Origin: Gaertneriomyces semiglobifer
Lineage: Eukaryota > Chytridiomycota > Chytridiomycetes > Spizellomycetales > Spizellomycetaceae
Assembly: GCA_025558075.1 (NCBI GenBank)
Contig: JAHLKF010000024.1
Coordinates: forward strand, 186,001 to 250,000
Length of the DNA: 64,000 bases
Direction of reading: 5' to 3'
Both the position numbers and the translations under genes were made by a program. Every line of letters begins with the position of its first letter. Within the stretch, counting starts at the first letter, position 1. This document shows, one piece after another, positions 28,133-39,391 of this stretch. Below the pieces are notes generated by a model that was given only the letters and a program-made list of their open reading frames with translations, did no database searches and was not told the DNA's origin.

Positions 28133-29941
28133 ATGGACAGGGAAGGTGGAGGCTTGTTTAGCGGTACGTATGAATTGATTCATGTATGCATGGGTAGTGT
28201 ATGTAGTGTATGCATGGTGTGCCTGCGTGGCGTCGTCGGTGAAAGACAAGAAGGATGAATTTGAGTGGATGAAAAGTCTGTGGAAGAGAAGAAGGACGAG
28301 GAGAATGATATTGAAGAGAAGGACGAGGAGACAGAGAGACACTACTGCCATTGATATACGGACGAACGTTTGTCAAGCACACGCTAAACTCTCCTCTCAC
28401 ACACACACACAGATATGACGGTCCGGAAGGCCGTCTTCTACTTTTTGTGGGTCCTCTTCCATGGCGCTTGCTTTACCTACGGGTTCCTCAAGCAAAAAGA
28501 TGACAAGGAACTCGCCCTCCTCAACTTGCTGCAGTACTCGGTATGGTCCTCTCGAGGCGCTGGTTTCGCTCTCGCCGTCGACTGTGCCCTCCTCGTCCTG
28601 CCAATGTGTCGAAATCTCATTCGCATGATCAGAGGCACCTTTATCAACAAGTACATTCCCTTTGACCAAAACATCTTTTTCCACAAGTGCGCTGCCTACA
28701 GCATGCTCTTCTTCACACTCGTCCACGTCAACGCCCACTACATGAACTTTTTCTCTGTCGAAAACAAACTCTACGACAAACTGCCCGTCCTCGCCTACCA
28801 GATTCACTACAACACGTGGGGTGGGGCGACCGGTCACATCATGCTCTTTCTCATGTTTCTCATGTACTCGGCCGCCAAAATTCAAGTCCGTCGTCGACGG
28901 TTCGAGCTCTTTTGGTACACACACCATCTCTTTATCCCATTCTACATTTGTCTCTTTTTCCACTATTTTGGATGCTTTGTCAAGACGGCCGAGGGCAAAT
29001 GCAAGCCGTACGGTTCCAATGTCTTTACCGTTCCGTGCTTCATGCTCTACATTGTGGAACGCATTCTGAGAGAATACCGCGCTCGCAAAGAAACGACGCT
29101 GACCAAAGTCGTCTATCACCCGGGGAATACACTCGAACTCCGCTTCGAAAAACCTTCGTTCACCTATAAGCCGGGACAATACCTGTTCCTCAACATTCCC
29201 TCCGTATCCTACTTCCAATGGCACCCGTTTACCATCTCTTCGACACCCGAAGAAGGTTTTGTCTCGGTGCACATTCGCGTGGTCGGAGACTGGACGAAAA
29301 AAGTCGCCTCGGAATTGGGATGCTACAACGTCCTCGGATCCAAGACACCCACCATGAAACTCCCGACCATTCGCGTCGATGGACCTTATGGTGCCCCCGC
29401 CGAAGATTTCTACAACTACGAAGTCGCCGTCCTCGTGTCAGCCGGTATCGGTGTCACCCCCGCTGCCTCCCTCCTCAAAAGCGTGTGGTACCGGTACTAC
29501 CGTAAAGCGCCCATGCGTCTCCGCAAAGTCTATTTCATCTGGACGAACCGTGATAAGGAGAGTTTTGCGTGGTTCCAGTCGCTGCTGAGTACCTTGGAAA
29601 CCAGTGTCCCATCAACCTTTCTCGAGATCCACGTTTACCTAACGGGCGGTCTTGCATTGGATGATATCCATAACGTGGTGTTGAGCAGCACGAGCGAGAA
29701 CGAGAGCCAGTTTGATGCCATTACCGAGTTGAAAAACAAGACGCATTTCGGACGGCCGGATTGGAGTAAAGTCTTTGGCGGGGTTCGCATGGCGACCGAA
29801 CGGGAGATGGGGGGCAGTGGGAAAGTCGATGTGGGCGTGTTTTACTGTGGACCGGGGGGGTTGGCTAAAACCTTGAAAAAGGCGTGTGATGCCATGGATG
29901 GAGGCAAAGTCGGCTTTGAGTTCCGAAAGGAACACTTTTAA
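28133..29941 (+). CDS. Superoxide-generating NADPH oxidase (fungal Nox, gp91phox family)
   Basis: Two exons: a 31-nt first exon 28133-28163 (10 codons plus one base) and 28413-29941, with a 249-bp intron; 519 aa. Passes electrons from NADPH through FAD and two hemes across the membrane to O2. Seen: six membrane helices, heme ligands H101 and H115 (FFHKCAAY and VHVNAH) and H181 and H194 (WYTHHLFIPFYICLFFH), FAD site HPFTISS (281-287), the NADPH-binding segment DGPYGAPAEDF followed by AGIGVTP, and the C-terminal CGPGG and EFRKEHF. No EF-hands, so it is of the NoxA/NoxB type, which depends on Rac and a p67-like partner. The ATG at 28415 lies 2 nt after an acceptor; the upstream exon restores a longer N-terminus. 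Confidence 0.93.
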
Positions 29942-32900
29942 GGTTCTCTCTCTCTTTTTTGTGGGGATGGTGTCCGGTTTGCCTTTGGGAGTGTGTGTGG
30001 ATGGACCTGTGAATCTTGAGGTTTCGCCAAACCGCCTTCCCCCCACCTTTTTTTGTAGATAGCGGCTAGAGCTTTGGGGTCATGGACTCGTGTGTGTCTG
30101 TGGTTATGTAAATATGTATGTATGTGCATATGACCGATGTGTGGGGTATAGCGAGTGCGGGCGACGGTGGGAGAGGATACGTTATAGACAGTGTGTCGGA
30201 AAACACTTGTTTTTCTACACAAAATTGAAAAGCGAGAGAGGGACCCTTAGGTTTATATTTGAAGAAAGGGAATCGTTTTTTGTTGCGTTTTGTATAGATT
30301 TTGTTGGAGAATTGTACATAGACTTTTCGGGGGAGAAGGAAAACCTGAAAATATGAAATACAGATATTCTACAGAACACCTATTGTTTTTCTTCCAAACG
30401 TGGTGCCGGGTTTCTTCTTTGGCACAACCCTTCTGTGTGTGTCTATGTATTCGAGTTTTCAAAACTCTAATAATCGGTTTTTGGACCACTATTTATTCTC
30501 TTTTCTGGTCTGCCATCTCCCCTTTTTGGGGTGTTCTCAATCAACCCTGTTCTCGCATCACCTATTCACTTTCTCTTATGTCTCCCAATCATTTATTCTT
30601 GTGTTGGTGTGATTTAGTGTGCATTATAACATTTGTGTTTTTCGTAGGTGCTGCCAAAAGGGGTACGTAACAAATGTTATATATAACATTATGACTGTAT
30701 GATGTACGGCGTTATTTTAGTTATGGAACTACGTCCCACCCTGAATTTCACCACACGACTAATTATCCTTAATTAATAGTGAGTTCACTAATGAGAAAGT
30801 GGGATGTAAAGGTACTGAAAGTGTTTAGATCTGTGGGAAAAACTCAATCGGTTTGTATAATCTACAAATCAAAAACAGGTTTCAATGGACAAACTTTATG
30901 AGTAAGACGGTAGAATGTAGTGATACGGTAAAAGCGAACAACACTTGTTGTGTGGAAAAAGTGGAAGGTGAGAGAATAGGATGTTTGTGTTCGCCATGTT
31001 GTGTTTTGTTTTTGCACGATTGGTGGATGTCAGATGGTGGGAATCGCATGTCAGTACAATCAGCTTCAACCCCGTCGAAGAAAAGGTGGTTGGTAAAGCT
31101 GAGAACCTTTGGACAACACCCCAAACATCCCAACATCCCGACGTACGGCTGAACTGGGAATTGCGAATATGAAAAGAAGAGCAGGTAACCACTCCATGGT
31201 TTACTTGTGTTTTGTGGTTTTCGTAAAAGGGTTACGTACAGAAAAACTGTTACGGATTCGAAAGTTTGTTTTTGTTTGTTGGTGTGCGAAGAAATAAGGA
31301 CGGGAAAGAGAATGTGGGTATTTGTGCATGGGTTTTGCGTGGGTTTTCATATTTCCCACTTGCGTTAATTCCTTTTTTTTTGGGTGGCTCGAATATGTAC
31401 ATGTATACGTAAAATAACAATTCGGAGTTTCCACGAACACGAGTATCGATTTCCAGTGAGAAAACCCCCGAAAAAAAACAAACCGCATAAAACACTATGG
31501 TCGAAAATCATTGATTTGGCGAACGAAAGCAGCTGTTAAAAACAAAACAGTGTCGCATTGTCGTTCTTGAAAGATCGTGAATAGAGTGTTGTTTGACGGG
31601 TTTAAAAGACAACTATCCTCATACGTCCACTAAAACCTCGTGCACACGCCCATTTCGGGTAAAACTTTTCAGATAAGCGGTACTACTGATAAATAGACTT
31701 TGAGCGGTTTCCCATTTTAGCGGTTTTGCTTCGTTGTATGTGTGGGATGCCTTCAAAGTACGTAAGGTTAAAGTGTAAGTTTGGAATAGTTTTTTTCGCG
31801 TGCGACGAAACGCAGGTTTATGACTCAAAGTCCAATTTCGAACTGGTACACATATTTGTGATGGATGGGTTTGTACGGTTAGATTAAACGTTCCCATCAC
31901 TGGACCGCATTCCAATTCCGGGAGCGGAAATTGGCGTGAATACATGTTTGCATTTAAGCGGGTTGTGGAAAGGTATGAGATGCAGCTTTTGAAATGTGGT
32001 GATGGTCGGTGTTCTTTAAATTTAGCGCACCGTTGAGAACGCCGTTTGAGAACGATCTCTCATTTGGTGGGCACGACGCGTCGAACGACGGTGTTAACAC
32101 GTTGTTACTAGTACGTTGCATGTCCGATGGTCATTATAGACTTCCCACTTTTGGCCGTGTCACAGTGCAACTTTTGCAAAGAATATCGATGTTCAAAAGT
32201 CGACTTTTACATCCCTACTTACTACCATACTCTGTACCATCTATCCATCGACAATACGAAAGCTACAAACGTCAAATTAAGCTAGGATTTTCCCCACCAG
32301 TGATTACATAATACTGATGAGGTAATACTCTCAGTTAACTAAATTAAACGCGCTTTGACAGTTTGGCACACCACTGTTAAGACTTAAGAGTTTTGACAGG
32401 CCAGTCAACAACAGAAAAAGGCGGCGTTTGTGTGGGAGTGGCTTTGTTGGAAAAGAAACGGACGACCGGAAGCGGAGGGTTACGGGAAATGAGAGCGCGA
32501 GACTCTACAGTGGGGCGGGAGCGAATATAAAAGAAGGGGCTTCGTGACTTGTAGGCTTGGGAAGGTACCCATTGAACATTCATAGTTAAAACGTGCGTTA
32601 GAGTCGAGAAGAGGTCATTTGTTGGCTTTGAACATTGGTTGTAGTAGGATATGCGAAACGGATCTCAGCCTATGAACATTCGCCGCTTGACCGGTCGCTT
32701 TCCCCTACGAGAACCCGATACTGAAATCTTGCCTATCAGGTCCTGCGGTGAGGGTCACAGATAGCCGTTTGGTTTATAGGTGAGAGCATTCATTGTCATT
32801 TTGACACAGATAAGCTGTCTGTGTGGTGGTCCGCATCAATTTGCTGATCACGTCATTTGCCTCTGTCTTTGGTGAGAGGGGAGGTTCATTAGGTTGAAAG

Positions 32901-33287
32901 ACTTCAAGAATCCGAACTGGACGGGGCTGTGGCTACATAGTACATGCTATCCACGCAATTTCGATATGGTAGAGCCGTACGCTTTTTGAGAACGAGTACG
33001 TATGTTGAAAGCAAACTTCAGTTGGGTTCGATAATTTTCGGGCACCCCGAATAAGCGACACCCGGATCACGTTCCTACTATGTTACTACCAAGATCGGAA
33101 CACTTGCCTGGAAAAGCGGGGATGGGATGTATTTATCTACGCGCCCTACCGAAGACGACAACCCCTCCCACCAACGCTTGACCCTATCCACATGGGTGGT
33201 CCGGTATCTTTGTCTGCATTAGACGTGCCAATTGCCGTGGACCGTCAGTGCCAATGAAAGGCAATTGTCACGTCTACTGCAGACACA
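29942..33287. other. Gene-free stretch of 3.3 kb
   Basis: T/G-rich sequence with many short open frames of no protein character. No RNA gene, terminal inverted repeat or transposon motif could be recognised. Confidence 0.5.
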
Positions 33288-33930
33288 CAAGGATCTCCGG
33301 AACCGCTTATAGATCGCGCAGGATTTTTCGAAATGACGAACACCCTGATGCAATACGATGAATCCTGCGCTGCTTATGATCTTCGGATTCCCCACTATCA
33401 AGGGGTAGGGCCTGTCTCAGCAGCACTTGGGTCTCGTTGAATGAGTACGAGTCCAGCGAACTTGGGACATTCGACGCATGTATGAGCATCACGACAGGGA
33501 TTCCATCCTCTTGCGGGAAAATGCGAACGTAGCCGGTCAAACAGCGCGCCAAGTCGCAATCAACAAGTGCTCGCCTCGCAGCACAGAAGTCCAAGGATGC
33601 AGAAACAAGAAGAAGGCCAAAGTTCACTCGTTCCTTCGGCGCGTTGAGTGTGTGCCTCTACATCCTCGGGATCGGAGATGAACATTTTGGAGAAGCACGG
33701 CAAGAATCCGTCATTTCGATCTGATGCTTGGGATGGGCCAGCATCTGATTGTTCCCAAGCTGGTCGCTATGAGATTTACGCCTCAACTGCAAAATGCTGT
33801 GCATATGGATTCTCTGGAAAATATTATGGTGGCAAGTGTTCGCTTTGCTCCATAAGTATCGTGACCTGGGATTGGACACACTAGATAGCTTTGGATGTTG
33901 CGTGGGGACTAGAAATATTGCTCGCGTACG
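33288..33930 (+). pseudogene. Decayed C-terminal half of a DNA-PKcs-like kinase gene
   Basis: The three frames together give AGFFEMTNTLMQYDESCAAY, then SFGALSVCLYILGIGDEHFG, then RFTPQLQNAVHMDSLENIM, colinear with the intact gene at 59.5-61.9 kb. Several stops and frame changes interrupt it, and the catalytic DRH reads DEH. It begins at the point where the intact gene reads GEDLRN and fades near 33.9 kb. No expression or function is expected. Confidence 0.85.
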
Positions 33931-34035
33931 AGGAAGACTCGGCATGGACAAAACCGAGTCTTCTTTTTAAGTACGTCGGAATGCGCGTCGGAATGCGCGT
34001 CGGATCAAGCACAACCAAGTCACCACTCTTCCAAA

Positions 34036-34915
34036 AGACTCGAAGATGATCTCGTACAGCGCACCACTGGAACCAACCGATTCCGGGATGTATATTTCAC
34101 GATACAGCCTGCAAAATCTCGTGAAACAGAACATCGCCACGCCAAAGCGTTTGGATAAGCGTTGGTATCCAAACGCTTTGGCATCGACCGTGAGGTTGTG
34201 CAGAGACTTGAGGCATTCAAAATGAATCTATGTCGTCTCGTGGAACCACTGGATCTCTTTACGCAATTTGGGAACGACGTTCAAAGGCATGGAGAGCAAG
34301 CGCTTGCGGGAAAAATGAAACGAACCTTAATTGGAAAGGAAATGGTTAAGCTTGACATGTTGTGCCTTGATGCAAAACACATACTGGAATGGGCAGCCGT
34401 CGGATTGGATTTTGCGCGAAGGTATGGACAAACCATCTGGGACTTGTGTGGAAACGAAGGATCAAACCTTTTTGGGCCACGAGCCGACGAGACCTTTGCC
34501 AGGCTTTGGATGCTCCAGGGTAACATAAAAGTCCATACCGCTCGACCAACACCAGGAGTAGTTCCCCTCGCCAATTACTCGCCAGCGTTGGCCAACTATG
34601 ATGTACATATGTTACCAAGTGCTGAGCGCCTCTTGATTCCTGGGACCAACATTCTACTGAATGGGTTTGGGCGACTAGTAGAAGTCATCCACTCCCTGCG
34701 AGTGCCAAAGAAAATCACAATGATAGGAGTGAATGAGAGCAGACACCACTGGGTGTTGAAGCATGGAGAGGACCTCCGGAACGGAAAGTTATGGACAATA
34801 CATCAAGGACTTGTGTGGAAGCCTCACGCAGCCGTTTAAGTTCTCGGGAATCAGTTGGTGACGTATGAAGGAGATGTGGTTCTAGCTACGGGGTTTTCCT
34901 TGATCTACAAGGTAA
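34036..34915 (+). pseudogene. Partial N-terminal copy of the DNA-PKcs-like kinase gene
   Basis: From about 34190 to 34785 the frame is open and highly similar to residues about 255-452 of the intact relative (AGKMKRTLIGKEMVKLDMLC, ARPTPGVVPLANYSPALANY, LLIPGTNILLNGFGRLVEVI), ending at KHGEDLRN and then a stop at 34839. The part before it is decayed. A short segment after it (34849-34915) again resembles GNWLVTQQGDV of the intact gene, so a large internal deletion removed most of the kinase lobe. Its long open frame suggests it is younger than its left neighbour, but without a catalytic loop it cannot be a kinase. Confidence 0.83.
34141..34182. repeat. Perfect 17-bp inverted repeat with 8-nt loop
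   Basis: Arms 34141-34157 (GCCAAAGCGTTTGGATA) and 34166-34182 are exact reverse complements around the loop AGCGTTGG. The intact paralog has only one arm-like sequence here, so the second arm was added within the pseudogene. Confidence 0.9.
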
Positions 34916-35959
34916 GTACTAGTACCCTAGTACCCTGAGCTAACATTCGATCTGTTCGGCAGGTTTTCGCATTCTCCCCCGACTGGTATTAGGGCAGTTG
35001 ACGCGCAAGGAGACATGCTACTGCTCCGTGAAATGCCTAGCGTGGATATTGGCCGGAAGACGTTTCCAAAGCAGTACGTTAAGGTGGGTGCGCTTTTCGT
35101 TTTGGAATAATGGGTTTTCGCGTTAACTACAGTTTTTTGACGGTTGAACGGCGTTCAGGTTTGGTTGTGGGAAAAATGGACAGGTTGCTGTTGCACGTAG
35201 ATAGCCCATAGTATGCATAGGGATAGATAGGATACTTACATGGCCCAATTGCGATGGATACTGCTGTATAATCGGCAGTAGCTTAATATATCGGGATCAC
35301 GCGGGTGAACCAACTCTCCAGGTCCAAATCTCTCGCCCGATGATAATTTCGATGGCATTGTTGCCATCAAGTCATGCTTCAACATCATCAACAGCGAATT
35401 TGGTCTATCTTTCTGTGCTAATGGCTCTACGCAGCCTCCTGCCCAAAATAACAGGCAGATGTGGGGTGAAAAGACGTCACCCACTCGCGGAGGTATGAAG
35501 AGTGATCTGACTACGTTTCTGATACTCGGTGAGAACATCCCGTTCATCAATACTGTTTCTCCATACATGAAGACGCAAAAGTGCAAACATGGGAGCAATA
35601 TGTGAGGAACAAGCGTTTCAAATGAAAGAGGCCAAGGCTACTTTAACCAAAGCAGCAGTGACAAAGCCTGACGCCGTCAACATTCTCAACCCATATTCTA
35701 CCATATTTCCAGCAACAGGCCTTGTAACAGATTTGATAGATTCTTAATTGGCAAGCTTACGATTTCCCAAACTCCTATTGCTCAAGAGTTAAATGCCATT
35801 CCTCATTGTTGCAATGGAAAGCTACTGGAAACCACTCGGAAAACCTATGAACCTTGCTATTCCAGGATGACAATGTGTAACGCCACATTTTGACAGCTCA
35901 CATACAAGACCCCACCACCAAAAAAATGATCGTCTAGTATCAAACTACCAATTCACAAA
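34916..35959. other. Stretch without a supported gene
   Basis: A frame at 34990-35083 reads TGIRAVDAQGDMLLLREMPS between an AG and a GTGGGT donor-like site, which could be a leftover exon. A 120-codon minus frame at 35236-35598 has no recognisable motif. Neither is called as a gene. Confidence 0.4.
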
Positions 35960-36307
35960 ATGCCAACCGACGCCGAAAACCTGCAAACCGTCAAATCCCT
36001 CCTATCCCGCTTATCACGCGGCCGCAGTCCAACGCCTACAGAACCAGAAAGCCAAGCGCTAGAACCGCCAAACGATCCGCTTCCTAGAGAGTTGACCCGT
36101 CAACCGGCATTCAACGCTTCGGCTGCTGCCCCGGATTGGCCGGATGAATTAAAGAGTAACCTTGTGGCTATTTGCTTGACGTATAGAGATGCGAGACAGC
36201 GGGTTATTGAATCGACGTATCGCCAGTGCCGGGAAATGCTAGCGTTGAGCGAGCGAGCCTCGCAGCAAATACAGATGCAGGTATCATTGTCCCTCTGCAG
36301 CATCTGA
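35960..36307 (+). CDS. Orphan small protein, uncertain
   Basis: 115 codons from ATG to stop. Not recognised. It begins with a short amphipathic stretch (LQTVKSLLSRLSRGRS), a proline-rich linker, then a probable helix (LVAICLTYRDARQRVIESTYRQCREMLALSERA). A donor-like GTATCA follows the codons for QIQMQ, so the last few residues may be intronic and the gene may continue. It converges on the next frame with a gap of only 78 bp. No signal or membrane segment. Confidence 0.35.
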   Translation: MPTDAENLQTVKSLLSRLSRGRSPTPTEPESQALEPPNDPLPRELTRQPAFNASAAAPDWPDELKSNLVAICLTYRDARQRVIESTYRQCREMLALSERASQQIQMQVSLSLCSI

Positions 36308-36385
36308 TGAGAGAAAGCAGAGCATGTTGTCTTCATCCAATACACATAAATGACCCGCATCTTTGAATGTATGAAAGAATCATTA

Positions 36386-36946
36386 TTACAAGGTACGACT
36401 ACGGAGTTGCTCGTCTTTCTGACACAGGTCCTGGAACTCGCCAATGGATAACTCTTGTGCCTCGAACTCGGCAAGAGTATCTCGAAGCCCTTCCACACAT
36501 ATGGTAAGTTTATGCTTGTCCGCAAAGCTATGGTATATGGTAACGGTGTAGCGGAACGCCCAATCAGTGAACTCTGGTATAGCTAGACAGGGCCCGCCAC
36601 GCAGAGAACTCAACATAGTCGCGCCCGCACGCAGATGTTCCTGGCGATGGTGATCCTTCATGTGCCACACCAATTGAGAAAATGTGTCGCCCGCATCTTC
36701 GACGGGGACATTAGAGGCCGTGAGGCCAATACCATCCAGCGAATGCAGGATAGAGTTACCCACGCCCATAGGATAGCCATCAAATGATGTGCTAATTGCG
36801 GCGAAGAGTCTTCTATCATAGTCGGCGGATGTACATGAAGCCAGTCGTAAGTTAGCGTTGACTTGTCGCGATGGGGGCGACCTGATAGCGGCAGAGCGAG
36901 CGGCCTTCCACGCCCCGACCAGTCTAATGAGAGCCGGCGTACCCAT
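36386..36946 (-). CDS. Orphan protein, uncertain
   Basis: 186 codons from ATG to stop; not recognised. Residue composition is protein-like, with predicted helices at the C-terminal end (LRDTLAEFEAQELSIGEFQD) and no membrane segment or signal peptide. A TATATATA sequence lies about 120 bp upstream (37074-37081), a reasonable place for a promoter. The position between kinase pseudogenes and a homeodomain gene makes a locus-specific or fast-evolving gene possible, but this is inference. Confidence 0.45.
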   Translation of the reverse strand: MGTPALIRLVGAWKAARSAAIRSPPSRQVNANLRLASCTSADYDRRLFAAISTSFDGYPMGVGNSILHSLDGIGLTASNVPVEDAGDTFSQLVWHMKDHHRQEHLRAGATMLSSLRGGPCLAIPEFTDWAFRYTVTIYHSFADKHKLTICVEGLRDTLAEFEAQELSIGEFQDLCQKDEQLRSRTL

Positions 36947-37498
36947 AGGAAGGTATTTCGTACAAAAGCACTGTTTAGCGGGAAGCCTTCTGGGTATGGT
37001 TTCTTGTATGGTTCGGAGTTAGCTCGTCGGCTCTGCGTTCGAAATTAACACCGTGCACAATACAAACACTACATATATATGTAATACTATCACACTCTAT
37101 TTGCTCAGTCGTGCACCGCCTCTTCTACATTATGTGGGAGGGTCTCGTCATCTACACAACGTTCAAACGCTCTTTTCATCGTTGGTAGAGCTGTCAGTAT
37201 GACACAAGGTGATGCAAACCCAGTCGAGACAAAGATACATTTACAGTTGAACCCCAATCACATCGTTAAAATTGGCGAGATGTGCAGCGAAAAATATCCT
37301 GGCGAAAATGCAAAGCCCTTGGGTCAAGTAAGAGGATACCGCCCACCTCGCTCTCAATACCCTTCCAAAACATGCATTGTCAATATTGTGTGAGCTTAAA
37401 CGCATACATGACTCTCAAAATCGAACCAACTACTCTATGTTCGCCGTGTAATAGCTCTCACGGCCTATTCTAACTCTGGCCTCCACACTGGCAGTCGC

Positions 37499-38720
37499 TC
37501 ACGATACCATGGAGCGGAAAGCTGCACTCCGAAGGTCCACCAAGTTCCATATATACTCGAATGATCGCCTCCAGTGATGATGGCCCAACGCTGTCGTGAG
37601 ATCCATTGGATGACCAATACAAAAGACAGTCGCTGGCTGACGGTATGGAATGCTCAACAAATCCAAGAGACTTATCTCGTAGAATTGAACAGTGTGGAGG
37701 ACTTGTGTACAAAAAAAAAGCCGCTGCGTCAGAAGGCCGTAGAGGGCGTCTAACCCGAGGCCGGGGTGCTTCGTGCAGATCTGGTTGACAAATTCTTGAG
37801 CGTAATATACGCAATACTGTAAGGCTTGGTCCCATTCGTTGGTTGGATGGTGGCGCGCGCACGGAGATCGTTTCGACTCCAGTATGAAGGTGATGTTGTT
37901 TAAGGCGTCTTTTAGCACGAGATCCGCGAATGCTCCTTCTGACACATCCTTAAAAGCAGGTGCCCTGTAAAGTATTTGTCCAATCTTCCGTTCCGGAACG
38001 TGGCGGCCCAAGCTCTGAGCGGTGAATGTAACTAGCGCTGAAAAAATATCGACGAACGTCCTCTCCTTGTTTAGGGAGTCCTTTTTCTCGCTCAGCATAT
38101 TCATGTAAACCTCAACCGATGCGTAATCGTTATTGGCTGGAAAAACTCCGTTAGCGTAGCCCTGATGAAACCAGTTCCATTACACGTACAAATTTCGCCA
38201 GATGTAAAGCCGCCCTGCTTCCGTCGCATAACCGCGCTATGAAGTTTAGCAAGTTGTTCTTTTGTAGGCACTGGTTTCCCATAGAAGAATTCGCTTGGCC
38301 AGTTTTCAAAGTACTGGTTGCGAAAGGCAAGCATGGACGTCCTTGCACTGGACGAGCAGCCTAAGGCATTGAATTTCCCTGAGGCATCTCTGCCCTGTAA
38401 GGAGTCCTGGCGTTCCATCAACGTCAGGAGAAACGATGGTCGCTGGGACGCAGTTGCGCGGAACCGCCCGGCACCAATGGCCGCATATGTTCTGGTCGCC
38501 CAATGCAGGACTCGAGGCATGTCGTGTCTGAGCTGGGCGTAAGGCAACGCTCCCAAATCATCTCGTCAACCACTACTTTTATAGCTTTCATATCTTCAGT
38601 TTTCGTTCTTTTCTCAAAGATCATAGCTTTGACAGGTGAACGACATCTTTCATCACGTCGCGGGAAAAACATGACATGCCTTATTGATACGCTCACACAG
38701 TTGCTTGTGAATGCGGCCAT
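37499..38720 (-). pseudogene. Broken gene with a possible PD-(D/E)XK nuclease-like segment
   Basis: Three minus-strand segments in different frames read as one protein of about 400 residues: 38720 to about 38560, 38556-38101 and 38104-37499. The frames switch near 38560 and at 38104, where stop and next ATG overlap as ATGA. No intron with plausible ends bridges either break. The last segment contains DLVLKDALNNITFILESKRS, an Asp about 15 residues before E-x-K, with a following helix (EWDQALQYCVYYAQEF), the pattern of PD-(D/E)XK nuclease folds. Function and family are not recognised. Either a recent pseudogene, or two base errors in the assembly. Confidence 0.5.
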
Positions 38721-39391
38721 TCGTATTATATAAATAGGCGAATGATTTCCAGAATAGGAAGTGTCATTACCATAATATGGAGGAAAACACATATATCATA
38801 GCCCAGCAACACAAATGTTCCATCCAGAGAACATGCGGAATCACTCAACATACTGATGCTGATATTCCAGTTACGTATTTCAATTTTCCCCCACACCCGA
38901 GCGAATACGTTAATCTAGTGTTTAATGCACCCACTATGCAACAACGGAAGTTTTCGCTTGAAATTGACTGTCACTAAACTTATATTTAAATGCACCTTTT
39001 TCACCTGTGTTCACGAGAGCATTTTGCACTTTGAAATTAATTAAAGCTCCTGTGTTTATACATGCTTCCTCGCTGTTTTCCATCATTTGCAGGCAGAATC
39101 AAGCAAAAAACGATTGATAAACTCCCCATATTTCACCAAAAAAGCAATCTAAAATTACAAAAACAATTTCAGTAGAAAGAGCAAATGATTGATTTTAGTA
39201 ACTATCAGTATCAGGAATTTTAGAGTGTCTGTTCATGCGCGAACATGCAAAACCGCGAATTGAGGTTGACATAACGAGTTCAGCGAATTGCCTCATACCC
39301 GTACTACTGTACTTATATTTATTCAATCCCCATACTCATGCTACAATTGTCGCTGCTTATAAGAAACCATCTTGAAGGCAATGCATGGCAG
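38721..39391. other. AT-rich intergenic stretch
   Basis: About 670 bp, low GC compared with neighbouring genes. No feature is seen. Confidence 0.5.

Noticed and set aside
34162..34839. A functional 225-residue protein from the right kinase fragment
   Set aside because: It ends right after the GEDLRN motif without a catalytic loop and its beginning runs through the hairpin insertion, so a truncated pseudogene is more likely.
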